This document shows, piece by piece, positions 1 to 11,549 of a stretch of DNA of 64,000 nt. The stretch covers positions 9,446,001 through 9,510,000 of the forward strand of contig JAYKKT010000064.1 of assembly GCA_036023115.1 (NCBI GenBank). The letters run 5' to 3'. Origin of the DNA: Brasenia schreberi (lineage: Eukaryota; Streptophyta; Magnoliopsida; Nymphaeales; Cabombaceae). The notes under the pieces are model-generated. The model was not told the origin of the DNA, did not search any database, and saw nothing but the letters and a program-made list of their open reading frames with translations. Positions within the stretch are counted from its first letter, which is position 1. The number at the start of each line of letters is the position of its first letter. A program made the translations under genes and the position numbers.

Positions 1-95
1 ATTTTAAGTGAGTGTACTTTATTTTTCTTCTTTCCATGCTATCATTAGTTTAGTGTTTTAGTTTCAACTATAACTCTTTTGATCGATCACTGTTA

Positions 96-101
96 TACAT
101 C

Positions 102-143
<42 letters not shown>
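96..143. repeat. CA/TA microsatellite
   Basis: A run of CA dinucleotides is followed directly by TA dinucleotides. The rest of 1-236 is AT-rich and shows no gene. Confidence 0.9.
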
Positions 144-236
144 CATCGTTTTAACTCCATAATGTGTTTTGGTACACAATCTTTCACAAACATTTTTATC
201 TTTCGATTTTTTAGATCGAGAATCTAGATTTGAATC

Positions 237-398
237 ACTTTGCATTAAATATAAGTATGAAAATATAGTGTTCATTTGATTCAAAATCTCCACAATCGAT
301 CTCAAACATTCAATGGTAAAGATCTCTTTATGCAAAATTATGCACCCAAATGTATTACTTTGCATTAAATGCAGGCACGAAAATACAATGTTCATTTG
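237..398. repeat. 120-bp tandem unit; second copy split by an RTE LINE
   Basis: Unit 1 spans about 237-356, starting actttgcattaaat. Unit 2 starts at 357 with the same words and runs to about 398. It resumes at 5736-5815 after an inserted RTE LINE (caatcgatctcaaacattca in both copies). The second unit therefore marks the pre-insertion site. No coding potential is evident. Confidence 0.75.
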
Positions 399-3300
399 AT
401 TTTAGTGATGTTAGGCTTGCGACAGGCAATGTAAAACTTTGTAGAACTTATCTACTATGAATTATATAAATTATAAGCATTATGTTGGTGTTCCCTCTTA
501 CCGACGCACTGTAGAGCCCGAATGTAGTGAAAAGTAAAGGTCTCTATATCTTCGTCTGAATGTAGTGAATCAATTGTAGAAAGGGTTTCCACATCATAAA
601 TGAATATTGCGGCCATATTGAACATAAAAGATGCTGATATAACACCTAAGCTGAAGGTTCATCCAAAGGTATTCAAAAAGAGGATAATATTTAGGCTGAT
701 TTAAAGTTGATCATATGAAAAAGTGATCAATTCACAACAAGAGAACTGAAATTCTAATATAAATGATGGTTGGCGAAAACGAAAAGATCTATCCAAGGCT
801 CCAACTTCTGTTAGCCTCTTGTGGCATTTGAAAATCTTACTTCTAATGACAAACCACATAAAATGATAATTGAGTCTCAGATTTCACGGAAAAGACTGGA
901 CAAGAAAAATCATCGTGAATGAGAAATCATTTATAAATGGGGTAGCATGACGGAATGGAATCCTCAAGAAAAATGCTGGATAAAAAAATGCAACAGAAAT
1001 TATGTGAACTTGGTAAGGAGTTCTCTTGAAGAAAGTTTGAAGCCAACAAAACTAAAATGTTTTAATTTAATTTTGAGATAAGAAGAAAAAATGAGGGTAA
1101 AGCAAATTCTCCCTCTTCAATTACAACCATTTATAACTTTGTAAATGATAATCTTCTTATCGGTCTTGATTTCAAAAAATTCTTAATAGGTACTCTAATT
1201 AGAGAAAGGTTGGACGGACGGACTTCCCTCCCTTGGTGTGAATTATACCCAAGCAATACTCTCTATCACCTAGAAGACTTAGGGACAGACCATAGGCCCT
1301 TGATGGACACTTTATCAAAAGAAAAAAGGGCTTACAGAAAACGATTCTATTTCTAAGATGGGTGAATTACTTTGAACATAACCACCAAGTCTATGCTCAA
1401 TCTTGGCACATCCATATAGAGGGTTTTTCAATGTTGAGATTGTTTTTTTAATTGAAGAGATGCACACATAAACTAATTGAATGGGGGTAGAAACATATTG
1501 TAAAGTTGTGAAAGGAAAATCGAAGGTTTGAAAATGATGATTGCAAAGGAGAAAAACAAGGATGACAGAGAGAGATGGAACAAGATTAAACAACTTGAGA
1601 AGGAATTGGAATAAGTCTACTTGTAAGAGGAGAGATATTGGCGTGTAAAATAAAAAACGCTTTGGCTAAAAAGTGGTAAAGGAAATGCCAAAATTTTCTA
1701 TGCAAAGTTCAAAGTTAGGTGTAGAGAAAAGAAAAACTAGAAATTATTAAACAATGAAGGGGTCGAGCACGAGAACCCCACAATGATAGGACGAAATTAT
1801 AGAGGACTGCTTTAAAGACCTCTTCACCTCTTATAAGTCAATAATCCCGTAAAGAAGCATGAACCAAGGGTTCACTAGGCCAGTATCTAACGAAGAAATT
1901 AAGAAAAACAATTTTTGTAATTAAACCTAGAGGAGCACCGGGCAATGATGGGTGTGTAGGATTATTCTTTTAAAAGAACTGGGAAGTGATCAAGGGAGAT
2001 GTCGTCCATGCCGTATGAAACTTCTTTATTCATGGTAAACTCTTGAAAAGCTTCAATAATACCCTTATTTATCTTACTCCAAACTCCTCTTCTACAATTA
2101 CATAAAGGATTTGAGTAGCCCACGAGCTTATGCATAATTTAAAGAATAAAAGACGAGGAAAATCCTATGAAATGACAGTAAAATTATATGTGAATAAGGC
2201 CTATGAGCGAGTGCATAATTTAAAGAATAAGTCCTAGATGTGGTTGCAACTTACTACATTACTCTCTATCACTCATGCGAGTACCCAAGATAAATACTTG
2301 GTCTCCCTTCTATCATTCAACGATCTAAGAAAAAAACCTTTAGATACATAAAAAAGAAGGTAGACAAAAGATTGCAACAATGAAAAATAAACTTGCTATC
2401 TATGGTAAGTAGAGAGATCTTGGTTAAAGCAACAGGTACAACTATTCTACTCTACTAGATGACATGTTTTAAACTACTGGAAGGATTCACTGATGATCTC
2501 TAATGGATCTCAGTTAAGTATTGATGGAGTGGAAACAATGAGAGGAGAGTCTCCCAATGAGTTGGCTGTGATCTTTTATGTCGAATTAACATGGAGGAAG
2601 GTTTGGAGCTGAAAGACCCTTGAGCAATAAACTTCTTGATGGATGATCGCTAAACATGCTTGAAGACTCTTACATGGAGGACATTTATTATTTTACAAAT
2701 TGTATAAACAAAAATACTTCCCCATATACTTTTTCATGAGAGTTGAATTGGGAACCAACTCCTCTTGGGATTGGTGCAGCATAGTCGAATGAAGAAAAGT
2801 AATTGGAAAGAGTTAAGGTGACTCGTGGGTGATGTGTCTATTGATATATTTCAAGACTCATGGCTACCGGGAGAATACCCATACAATATTCCGAAAGATT
2901 CCATACTAAATAGAAACGTACTCTTGGTTCACCATCTGAAAACCCCCAGTAGAACATGGAATGAAAATATAGTCTCATCGACCTTTGACTCAGATGTAAA
3001 GTCCATCTCGGTAGATTATCGTCCGAATGTAATTAATAAGTTACAGCCGGAGTCTCCACATTTTTAGAATAGATAGATGCAGAGAGAAGAAAGCTAGTCT
3101 TATATAATAAGATTCGTATCGGTACTTAGAATATTAGAACATTGATCGGTAAGTTAATGAAGGTGGTAGATACTATGATTAGGAGAAAGATTCACATTTT
3201 ATGTTTATAAGAGACAAAGTAGGTTGGAGAAAAAACAAAGGAGATTGAGAATATAGGTTTTAAATTATGATACTTAGGAAAGAAAAAGGCTCTAAATTGA

Positions 3301-5735
3301 GTTAGTATTATTATAAATAAAGATTTAAAAGTTAGTGTAGCATAAAAAAAAAGGCTTTTTGAGAGGAGTTAAATAAGTTAATTCAAATAATTTGACAAAG
3401 GGAGATGATTTGTTTAAGAGGAGACTTAAATGAACATGTAAGTAAAGATGCATTTGGATATCAAGGTATTCATGAAAATTGTAGGGTCGGTAAAGATGCA
3501 ATAGGGTATCAAGGTATTCATGAAAACTATGATTTTAAGGATATAAATGAGGAGGATAGGGAGATTTTAAATTTTGCTATGGCTTTCAATATTTTTATAG
3601 TCCATACAATTTTCAAAAAACGAGATGAACATTTAATTACTTATAAGAGTGGTTTGTCACAAACACAAATTGATTATTTTTTTGTAAAAAAGTGGACAAA
3701 GAAGAATCCAGTGCATAGAGCTATTAAGTACACCTTGTGATATGTGAAATAATATAACTATTCATATTAGAGAAGTGACAAAAGATGTGTTAGGCAAATC
3801 TAAGGAAAGCGTATCGGCACAAAAAGAAGCTACGCGGTGGAATGAAGTAGTGGAAGATAAAATCAAGGCAAAGAAAACATGTTGCAAATTACATTATGTT
3901 AAGAAGACTAGTGAAACTCATGAGGCTTAGAAGAGGCAAAGAAATAAATAAAAAATACCTTTGGTGAAGTAAAAGTAAAAATTTGAGAGGATTTATATAA
4001 AAAGCTTAACTCAAAAGAAAATGAAAGAAATATTTTTAGGATAGTTAACATTATACATAAGACATTTAAGGATTTTACTTTTGTTAGATCCATAAAAAAT
4101 GAAGATGAGAAGATTCTAGTGGTGAACAATGATATAAAAAATAGATAGAAAAAATTATTTGTATAAATGAAAAAAATTATTTGTATAAGCTTTTAATGAA
4201 AATACAAATGTTAGTATTAACTTAGAAGAATTAGTCAAATAAAAAAAGTATATAAACCACAATTTCTATCAACCTATTCAAAAGAATAAAGACAAAGAGG
4301 CTCTTAAATATATGAAAGTTGGTAAATCTGTAGGACCAAACAATATTTCTATAGAAGTATGAAAAATCTTAGGAAATATGAGACTCACTTGGTTCACAAG
4401 ACTATTTAATGAAACATGGAGAATCCAAAAGATGCCCGAAAATAAAGAGCGAGTACACTTACAAACATATATAAGAAAAAGGGAGACATTGAGAATTATG
4501 CAAATTATCGAGGTATCAAATTAATGAGTTATACTATGAAATTATGGGAAATAATTATCGAACGTAGATTAAGATAAGTATTGAATACAACAGAGAACCG
4601 ATTCGGATTTATACTCGATAAATCTACTATTGAAGCGATTCACCTATTTAGACATTTTATAAAACATTTTAGAAAAAAAATAAAAACCTTTACATGATAT
4701 TTATTGATCTAGAAAAAGCTTATGATAGGGTGCTAAGAGATGTTCTTTACCTTGAAAAAAAAACGGTATATCATTTACATATATAAATCTTATAAAAGAC
4801 ATGTACGATGGTGCAAAAACATGTGTGAGAACTTATGAAAGAACGAGAATATTCCTTTTAAGTTAATATTGGGTTACATAAAGGATTAACATTAAATCAA
4901 TATTTATTTATATTAATCATTGACGAGTTAACAAAACATATTCAAGATGAAGTACCTTATTGTACGTTATTTGCAAATGATATTGTGTTAGTGGATGAGT
5001 CTAAGGAAAAGATTAATAGGAAATTGGAACTATGGAGAGAAACGTTAGAAAGTAAAGGCTTTCGAGTTAGTAGAACAAAGATAGAATATGTGGAGTGTAA
5101 GTTTGATCATTTAAGTACTTCATATGACATAAATTAGGATTGACACATGATGCATAACACACAAGAAAAGTTTTAAATACTTAGGGTCAATTTTTTCGAA
5201 GTGATTGGAAAAATTGATGAAGATGTTATGTATAGAATTAATGAAAGTTGATTAAAATGGAGAGGGGCATCAGGTATCATGTGTGATAAGAAGATACCAT
5301 TAAAGTTAAAAGGTAAATATTATAAAGCAACAATCAAACCTATTATGTTTTATGGTCATGAGTGGTGGACAATTATTCATCAATATGTGCTACAGATGTT
5401 CGTAGCAAAAATGAAGATGTTGAGATGGATGAGTAATCACACAATAAAAGACCATATACATAATGAGGTTATTAGAAACCAATTGGGAGTAGCACCAATA
5501 GAGAATAAAATGAGGAAAAACCGTTTAAGATGATTTAACATATAAAAAAATAAACCAATGACCTACTATAAGAAGATATGAAAAATTAGATTGTGAAAAT
5601 GTTAAAAGAAAAAGAAAATGACAAAAAAGTATTCGAAATAAACTATAAAGAATGATCTAGTTTATATTGAGTTAAACCCATGATAGGGCTATGTGGAAAC
5701 AAAGAATAGTATGAGAGGAGGCTTAATTGTTGTTG
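399..5735 (+). mobile_element. RTE-clade LINE, copy 1, degraded, interrupted by an L1
   Basis: Its 5' leader at about 405-599 matches the leader of the full-length RTE at 43328-49882. After an L1 insertion the match resumes near 2996. It continues through the endonuclease region (3100-3740), linker (3750-4200), reverse transcriptase (about 4260-5130) and 3' end, closing with the TTG-rich tail at 5725-5735. The reading frame has many stops and frameshifts. The RT catalytic box reads FAND instead of FADD. Flanks ATTTGATTTT (left) and ATTTGCTTCA (right) may be a decayed target-site duplication. The family is non-LTR, with apurinic-type endonuclease and RT and a simple-repeat tail. This copy is dead. 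Confidence 0.88.
600..2995 (+). mobile_element. L1-type LINE fragment nested in RTE copy 1
   Basis: Broken frames show L1 landmarks in order. These are the end of the endonuclease (LGTDHRPLM near 1280-1310), an inter-domain stretch (1660-1860) with FYAKFKVRCREKK, the start of the RT (GAPGNDGCVGLFF near 1935-1975), and the C-terminal segment GDVSIDIFQDSWLPG at 2828-2872. The last is typical of plant L1 ORF2 ends. The element is 5'-truncated and full of stops. Its borders are placed by loss and return of similarity to the RTE leader, so they are good only to about 10-20 bases. Confidence 0.7.
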
Positions 5736-5818
5736 ATTTGCTTCAAAATCTACACAATCGATCTCAAACATTCAACGGTAGAGATCTCTTTGTGCAAAAT
5801 TATGCACCAAAATGTGTG

Positions 5819-5927
<109 letters not shown>

Positions 5928-5939
5928 ATTTCTGTAAGA

Positions 5940-6235
5940 CGTGGAGCATTAAAAACATTTACACTATTCAAACAGCCGAGTGGAGATATCACATTGACTG
6001 CATGGCTCATGTCGGATCGTAGGTTCGGCTCCCTCGATGTGCAATGCATGGCAAGTTCTGCAACAGTTGATATGCTCTTGATGCTATCTTCTGTAACATC
6101 CAGTGCAGGGTCAATTGCAGCAAGCGGGGCTTCTTGGCCAGACTTCATCTGCCAAAACCAGGAGACAAGTGGACTATCGATCTCAAATTTGAGGATCAAA
6201 TACTAATAAGAGGCTCATACTTGATATGGTAACAT
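5940..6235 (-). pseudogene. TMK-like kinase C-lobe exon
   Basis: One frame reads SPLVSWFWQMKSGQEAPLAA, followed by AIDPALDV and the ISTVAELAMHCTSREP block typical of TMK kinase ends. The part that should link this to APEYA in the previous exon is unreadable, apart from ADV near 6230. The normal C-terminal tail is replaced by sequence running into the CT repeat. The interval 6240-7087 corresponds to the kinase-domain intron. Confidence 0.75.
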
Positions 6236-6985
6236 CCGCAGAAATAACTTCACAAATTCAACTATGGAAGTTTTTCATGTAAGCACACGTATGTGCTATG
6301 TAGTACTCTGCATCCGCGTGTGTGTGTGAGAGAGAGAGAGAGAGAGCTCAATCTCAAGAAAACCTTGTTCTTTGCTCTCTTTGTTCTGCAACAGTTACAG
6401 AGAACAATAGTACCACCTCAAGAAAATCCTGCTGAAATGAGATCTCAAGAGAGAAGTATATACTCTACTTTTGCAAAAAAAAGATATTCCATAGAAAAGG
6501 CACTGATAATCAGTTTAAGATATGTTGATCAAACACAAAAAGACACCAAAAGTATATTGCATTGTCTCTTGCAAAGAACATACAGACAAGCAATTGCGAA
6601 CCATTGAATTAGTTCTGGAGAAGAACAGTTTTTTTCTTGAACAAGTGCATAGTAAAAGAGCTTAGCATCCAGAGTTGGTAGAAGTCCTTAGGAGGGGAGT
6701 CCAAGTACTAAACAATGATTACATAAAGTTGGTTTTGGCATGACTCACTTTCGATGCTGACAGAACTAATTCAACCTCAACGCATGAACTGTTCCATTGT
6801 CATGCGAGCGCATTTAGTTATAGCTATCTAACAAGATCTATGTCAGTTTCATTTGAAGCTTTAAGCATCCTCACTATGCTTCTCATATCTATCATCAAAT
6901 TTCAACTAAAAGTCCACAGGTAAACACAATCAATCTAGAAAAATCAATAGATGAATTCTCACAGATGTCATGAATATATAATACT

Positions 6986-7081
6986 ATCAACATGGGAATC
7001 ATCAAGGCACTTGTACAAAGAAAAGACTGAAATTATCAACATGGAAAGAATCAAGGCACTTGTACAAAGAAAAGACTGAAA
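6986..7081. repeat. 48-bp tandem duplication in the pseudogene intron
   Basis: Two near-identical copies (6986-7033 and 7034-7081), each containing caaggcacttgtacaaagaa. They lie just downstream (gene sense) of the splice donor at 7087-7086. Confidence 0.9.
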
Positions 7082-7087
7082 CTTTAC

Positions 7088-7739
7088 CTGCATACTATGG
7101 TGCCAAGTATCCAAAGGTTCCGGTGAGCCTAGTAGCTATAGAACCTTTCCCATCAGGTGCAAGCTTCACCAACCCAAAATCTGCGACCTTCGCTCTGAAA
7201 TCATCTCCGAGAAGAAAGTTAGATGACTTAAGGTTCCTATGAATGAAGCTACGGTAAGCCAAACTGTGAAGGTACTCCATTCCCCTCGCAACGTCTAGTG
7301 CAACTTTGAGCCTCTTCTTCCAAGTCAGAGGCTGCAAATTCAACTTCTGCCATTGGAAGATATGCTTGCTGAGGGCGCCCTGAGGCATGTACTCGTACAC
7401 TAAGAGCCTTTCATTCCCTTCTACGGAGTACCCCATTAGCGAAACCAGATGCCGGTGCCGCACCTTCGACAGCACGGAGATCTCCGACCTGAATTCATCC
7501 AATGCCTTGTTGCTAATTGCTGCAGCCTCCATCCTCTTCACCGCGACCGTCATCCCATCATCAAGTAGACCTTTGTAAACCACTCCAAATCCGCCCCTTC
7601 GGAGCTCGTTCTCCGGTGCAAAATCCCTTGTCACCGACCGGAGAACCTGGACGGAGATCAAGAGGCTGCGAGGTTCTAGCAATTGAGCATCACCATTCTT
7701 ACCATGAGAGCCATTGACACTCAAGGCCAACCTGCCCAC
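7088..7739 (-). pseudogene. TMK-like kinase N-lobe and catalytic loop, damaged
   Basis: Kinase subdomains are readable: a glycine loop [17 protein letters not shown] with the ATP-binding Lys, [20 protein letters not shown], the catalytic loop, [13 protein letters not shown], and GTFGYLAP followed by a TAG. The catalytic loop reads IHRNLKSSN, so the proton-acceptor Asp is Asn (codon AAC). The TAG at 7095-7097 takes the place of the Glu of the APE motif, and a GT donor follows at 7087-7086. Even if translated, this would be a truncated kinase lacking the catalytic base. Confidence 0.88.
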
Positions 7740-9173
7740 ATCCGAATCATCGGCGATGACGATCTTAACTACATTATCAGGATTTCATGGATCCCTCGGA
7801 TGTATTACGAATGTCCTCGGTGGTTGCACTTGTTTCTTCTTCACAACACAGAAAACAACAATGGGGATTGCGCAAGAAAGCAAAACTGCGAGAGCAGCGA
7901 CTGGGACAAAGATGGCGACCATTTTCTTCGTCGGATTCCAGCTCATACCGTTGAATTCCCTCCACCATTGGTCTGTTTCCCTGACGGAATACGCGAGGAC
8001 GGAGTGGGAGAACTGCCAGCAGTAGGCCGCGAATTGGCAGAAGAAGGCGGTAAATTACCGGAAGGAGGAGACAGACTACCGGAGGAAGGCGGTGAATTAC
8101 CAGAAGAGGGCAGTCTACTACTGGGTGTCGGTGGCAAGCCGCCGGAATTAGGAGGAGATTCATTGGTGGAGCCATTCGTAGTAGAAAGACGTGGATTACC
8201 ATCGATGAGAACGACGACTTCTTTCGAGAACGCCGGAACCGGTGGCTGCAAATTGTTCGAACTCACATTGAGAGCTTCAATCCGGTCAGTTGCGGCGGAA
8301 TTGAACCCACCAAACTGTTTCCGCCAAGAAGAATGAACGTCAACGAGGTGAGATTTGCGAGCGACGGACTGATGCTACCATTGAGATTACGATTCTGAAG
8401 GTTCAATACCGACACTTTCTGATCGGCATTACACGAAACTCCTAACCAATCTCCAGAGCAAGGATCGTTCCCTTTCCACCCGCCGGCGAGCATGGCCGGG
8501 TAGTTCACGCTACCGAGGAAATCAAAAAGTGCCGTGACTTCAACGGCGCAGGCTGAACCGGGGGAGTCTCGGCAGAAGGAATAGCCGTCGTACGCGAAAT
8601 CGAGGAACTCGAACGCCGGGATCGACCCGGTGAGCATGTTGTTCTCCACAGTGAGTCTCTACAGATTCGGCATCGACCCCAATGCCCGCGGGATCGATCC
8701 GACGAGCTTGTTTCCATTGAGCTTCAAATCTTTCAATGAAACGCAATTCGCGAAGGCGGCCGGGATCACGCCGGAGAATTGGTTGCCATGGAGCCATAGC
8801 TGCTCTAAAGAAGTCATGGTAGCAAAAACGTCGAATGCACCGGAAAGGCCGTCTCCGTACTGGTTGTTAAGCACGAGAATCCGGAGCTGCGCCGGAAAGG
8901 GAATTGTAAGCAAGCAAGAGTGGAAAGGGATGGCAGCGACCCGAGGGCGTCGGAAACCTGTCCAATGAGATTACATTGAGTGAGGAAGAGTTTCTGCATC
9001 TGGGGAGCATCATTTGCGATTGACACGGGAAGACTCCATCCTGAACTACCATTTAGTGGGTTGTGCTCGAGCGAAAGCTCCTGTAGAGAGGCGAGGCCTG
9101 TTACGGCTCGGGTAACGCCGTTTCCGAAAAGGCCGGACAGACGTTACCGGATCGGAAAATCCGTTTACGGCCG

Positions 9174-9277
9174 TGAAGCCATAGGCATGCACATACTTTT
9201 ACGTATGAGAGAAAATTGGATTCATGAAGCCATAGGCACGCACGTACTTTTACGTATGAGAGAAAAGAGGATTCATG
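9174..9277. repeat. 52-bp tandem duplication
   Basis: Two copies starting gaagccatagg, at 9174 and 9226, differ by a few substitutions. Each includes acttttacgtatgagagaaa. Confidence 0.9.
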
Positions 9278-9989
9278 GAATCCGGCGACGATCATGAGAT
9301 AAGAAACCTTGAAGATCATCCGACATTGGTATCAAGTCTCCAAAACAGAAAGAGAAAAAAAAAAAAAAAGATAAAAGGGAGAAAACGAAAAAAAAAATTC
9401 CGATTGCAAGCAGCATGTAGCCAGGACGGTGGAAGGAGAACCCAGAGGCACACTCGACAAAATAGCTGAAATCCTCCCTGAGACAGGCCGAAACAGCCAA
9501 AGCTCAAAGACACGCCCGGAAAAAGGCCAACGGTGAAAACGAGAAAGCACAGGCAGGCTCGGCCAAAAACCCAAAGGGAACAGCCGAAGCCCAAACACAA
9601 AACGACATAAAATCTCGAAGCAAAAAAGCACGAGCCGAAGCAAGGGAGGCTGAAAAAAAAATAAAAAGCCCACCGACAACTTACACCCGACGAACAACTG
9701 GAACTGCTTTCCGACAGCTTCTCCGCTCTCCCTGTTACTCTCACTCTATCTCGGAATAATCCAGAGAGTTGTAAAACAATGCTTTTAAGCGTTTCAATAT
9801 AAAAAAAAATGAAAACCGCGGTTTCAGAAAACCGCACCAAGAAAATCAATGATTTTCCAAAACCACTCATGGGGTAAAATTGAGTATAAAGATTGTCCAC
9901 AAGAAGTTTAAAGATCCTGGGTATAAAGATCTTTCGAGATAGATGATGAGTGAAGAGAGAGATATAGACTATATCCTCAAGAAGTTCAA

Positions 9990-10720
9990 AATGGGTGAAA
10001 TTGAGTAAGGTTGATTGTCTCGATGAAGGAGACGATAAGCCTAATGTTCCTTATGCACGAGTTGTTGGCAGTTTGATGTATGCTATGTTGTGTATAAGGC
10101 CTGATATCAGCTTTGTTGTTGGTCTTATCAGTAGATATCAAAGTAATGCTGGTTGGTAGCATTGGATAGTTGTGAAAAGAATTTTAAGATATCTCAAAGG
10201 AACAAAGAACTTCAAACTATGCTTTGAAGCAAATAAACTGAAAGTAGTAGGATACTTAGATGCTAACTTTGCTGGGAGCAAAGATAACAACAAATCAACC
10301 TCTGAACAAATATTCTTATTTGGAGGTGGTGTTTCTTGGGCATTTAAGAAACAGGATTGTATAGCATTGCATACACAGAAGCTGAGTATGTTGCTTGCTG
10401 TATGGCTGCAACAAGTGTTGTCTAATTAAGCCGTTTCATACGAGATTTGAAGCTGGAGATATCAGACGAGCCAATAGTTATCTATTATGATAACAATGCA
10501 GCAATTACTCTTATTAAGAGTAGAGCGAATTGCTCGAAAAGCAAGCATATAATGATAAAATACTACTATGTTCATGATATGGTTATGAAAAAGAAAATAT
10601 CCATCTCATACATGTCAACAGAAGACATGTTGATAGACCCTTAACAAAAGGTATACAGAAGAACTTTTCTAACATGGGTTTGAGATATGTTTGATTTGTC
10701 GTAGAGACAAACAACCATAC
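9990..10720 (+). mobile_element. Copia retrotransposon fragment: end of RT and RNase H
   Basis: Broken frames read VPYARVVGSLMYAMLCIRPD, then VKRILRYLKGTKNFKLCFEA and VVGYLDANFAGS. Near 10345-10640 come SWAFKKQDCIAL, IVIYYDNNAAITL and a SKHI-containing segment. This is the order found at the Copia pol C-terminus. It has several frameshifts, no recognisable LTR on either side, and opposite orientation to the host pseudogene. Confidence 0.85.
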
Positions 10721-11549
10721 AACATATATACAATTGTTGTATAGGTAAATAACAATGATTGACTTGTTATATAGGGAAATAACATTAAAATCAAGAATCG
10801 ATATAATTAGAGAAAACCCCTAAAAAGTGGGAGGAAAACCACTACATCGATACACTTAGTTCGAATGGCAAAATGAGTGGATTGGCCTCCAAGTAGCGGA
10901 CAGTCATTACCATAAAATCCAATAACGGCAGTAAGAAGTCATCGGCCGAACAAAGTAAGTGAAACACAAACAATACTACTACATTCGTATGTGCAAACCT
11001 CAGCCAAGGAACCTTGTGTCTATCATCCACCCTCCCCTCACTGCTGCGTCTTGTTCATCTGTGCGAAGTAAGAGAGGGTTCCCTGGAATCCGGCGACCAT
11101 GAGAAACCTTAAGGAAGAAGTTAAGATCACCCGACAAGGGCCGTGGAAGAAATCGTCCGGAATCGAGTCGAAGTTGTTCGATCCGAGATAGGCGTGTACC
11201 GGAACTTTGACAGTCGGGCGAAAGACGGCAATGCGCCAGAGAATCGGTTGCACTGGAGGCCGATGTTTTCGAGCTCGATGAGCGAGTTGAAATTGGGGGG
11301 AAGAGGGCCCTCGAGGCCGAAATTCTGCACCTGAATCTGCGAAACGCAGGAGCCGGAGCAGTAGACTTTCGGCCAGCGGGGAGGCCCGCAAGGGTCGTCG
11401 GAATCTGGCGGCCATTTGAGAAGAGAACGGTTCTTCAGGCCCTTCTCGAACGCCCGGAGAACGGCCACGTCCCCCAGATCCGTGGCGGCCGAGGCCATGA
11501 CAACCAACAATAATAAAAAGAAGCTCCAACCAACCGCAGAGCGTCCCAT

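Larger units (their letters stand above)
9130..11140. other. Block inserted between LRR segments of the TMK-like pseudogene
   Basis: Minus-strand LRR coding stops after SNNFDSIPDDFF at about 11150 and resumes at about 9115 with GLASLQELSLEHNPLN. Family order puts these side by side. The ~2 kb between holds a 52-bp tandem duplication (9174-9225, 9226-9277), a purine/pyrimidine-skewed stretch (9330-9900) and a Copia fragment (about 9990-10720). Near-direct repeats of about 50 bp, each starting tggaatccggcga, lie at 9275-9324 and 11083-11135. Their origin is unclear: a target duplication of unusual length, or a local duplication. Confidence 0.7.
5930..11549 (-). pseudogene. TMK-like LRR receptor kinase pseudogene
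   Basis: The fragments match the TMK group of leucine-rich-repeat receptor kinases (plasma membrane, auxin-linked in Arabidopsis). In order: signal peptide and LRR cap from ATG 11549 with DPCGPP and CSGSCVSQIQVQN (11549-11200); LRRs (9130-8660); second cap with GNDPCSGDWLGVSC (about 8440-8490); Pro/Ser-rich juxtamembrane stretch (8240-7960); membrane segment VAALAVLLSCAIPIVVF (about 7850-7915); kinase (7739-7088); kinase C-lobe exon (about 6235-5940). Disablements: two extra bases near 11194; a ~2 kb foreign block between LRRs; frameshifts near 8920, 8265 and 7945; stops at about 8657 and 7785-7787; HRD changed to HRN; Glu of APE changed to stop at 7095-7097; damaged C-lobe start. The Lys of VAVKRME and the DFG are kept. 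Host protein absent or non-functional. Confidence 0.88.

Noticed and set aside
9316..9900. 194-codon minus-strand open frame rich in Phe and Leu
   Set aside because: Arises from a purine-rich plus strand. No domain, and it lies inside the inserted block of a pseudogene.
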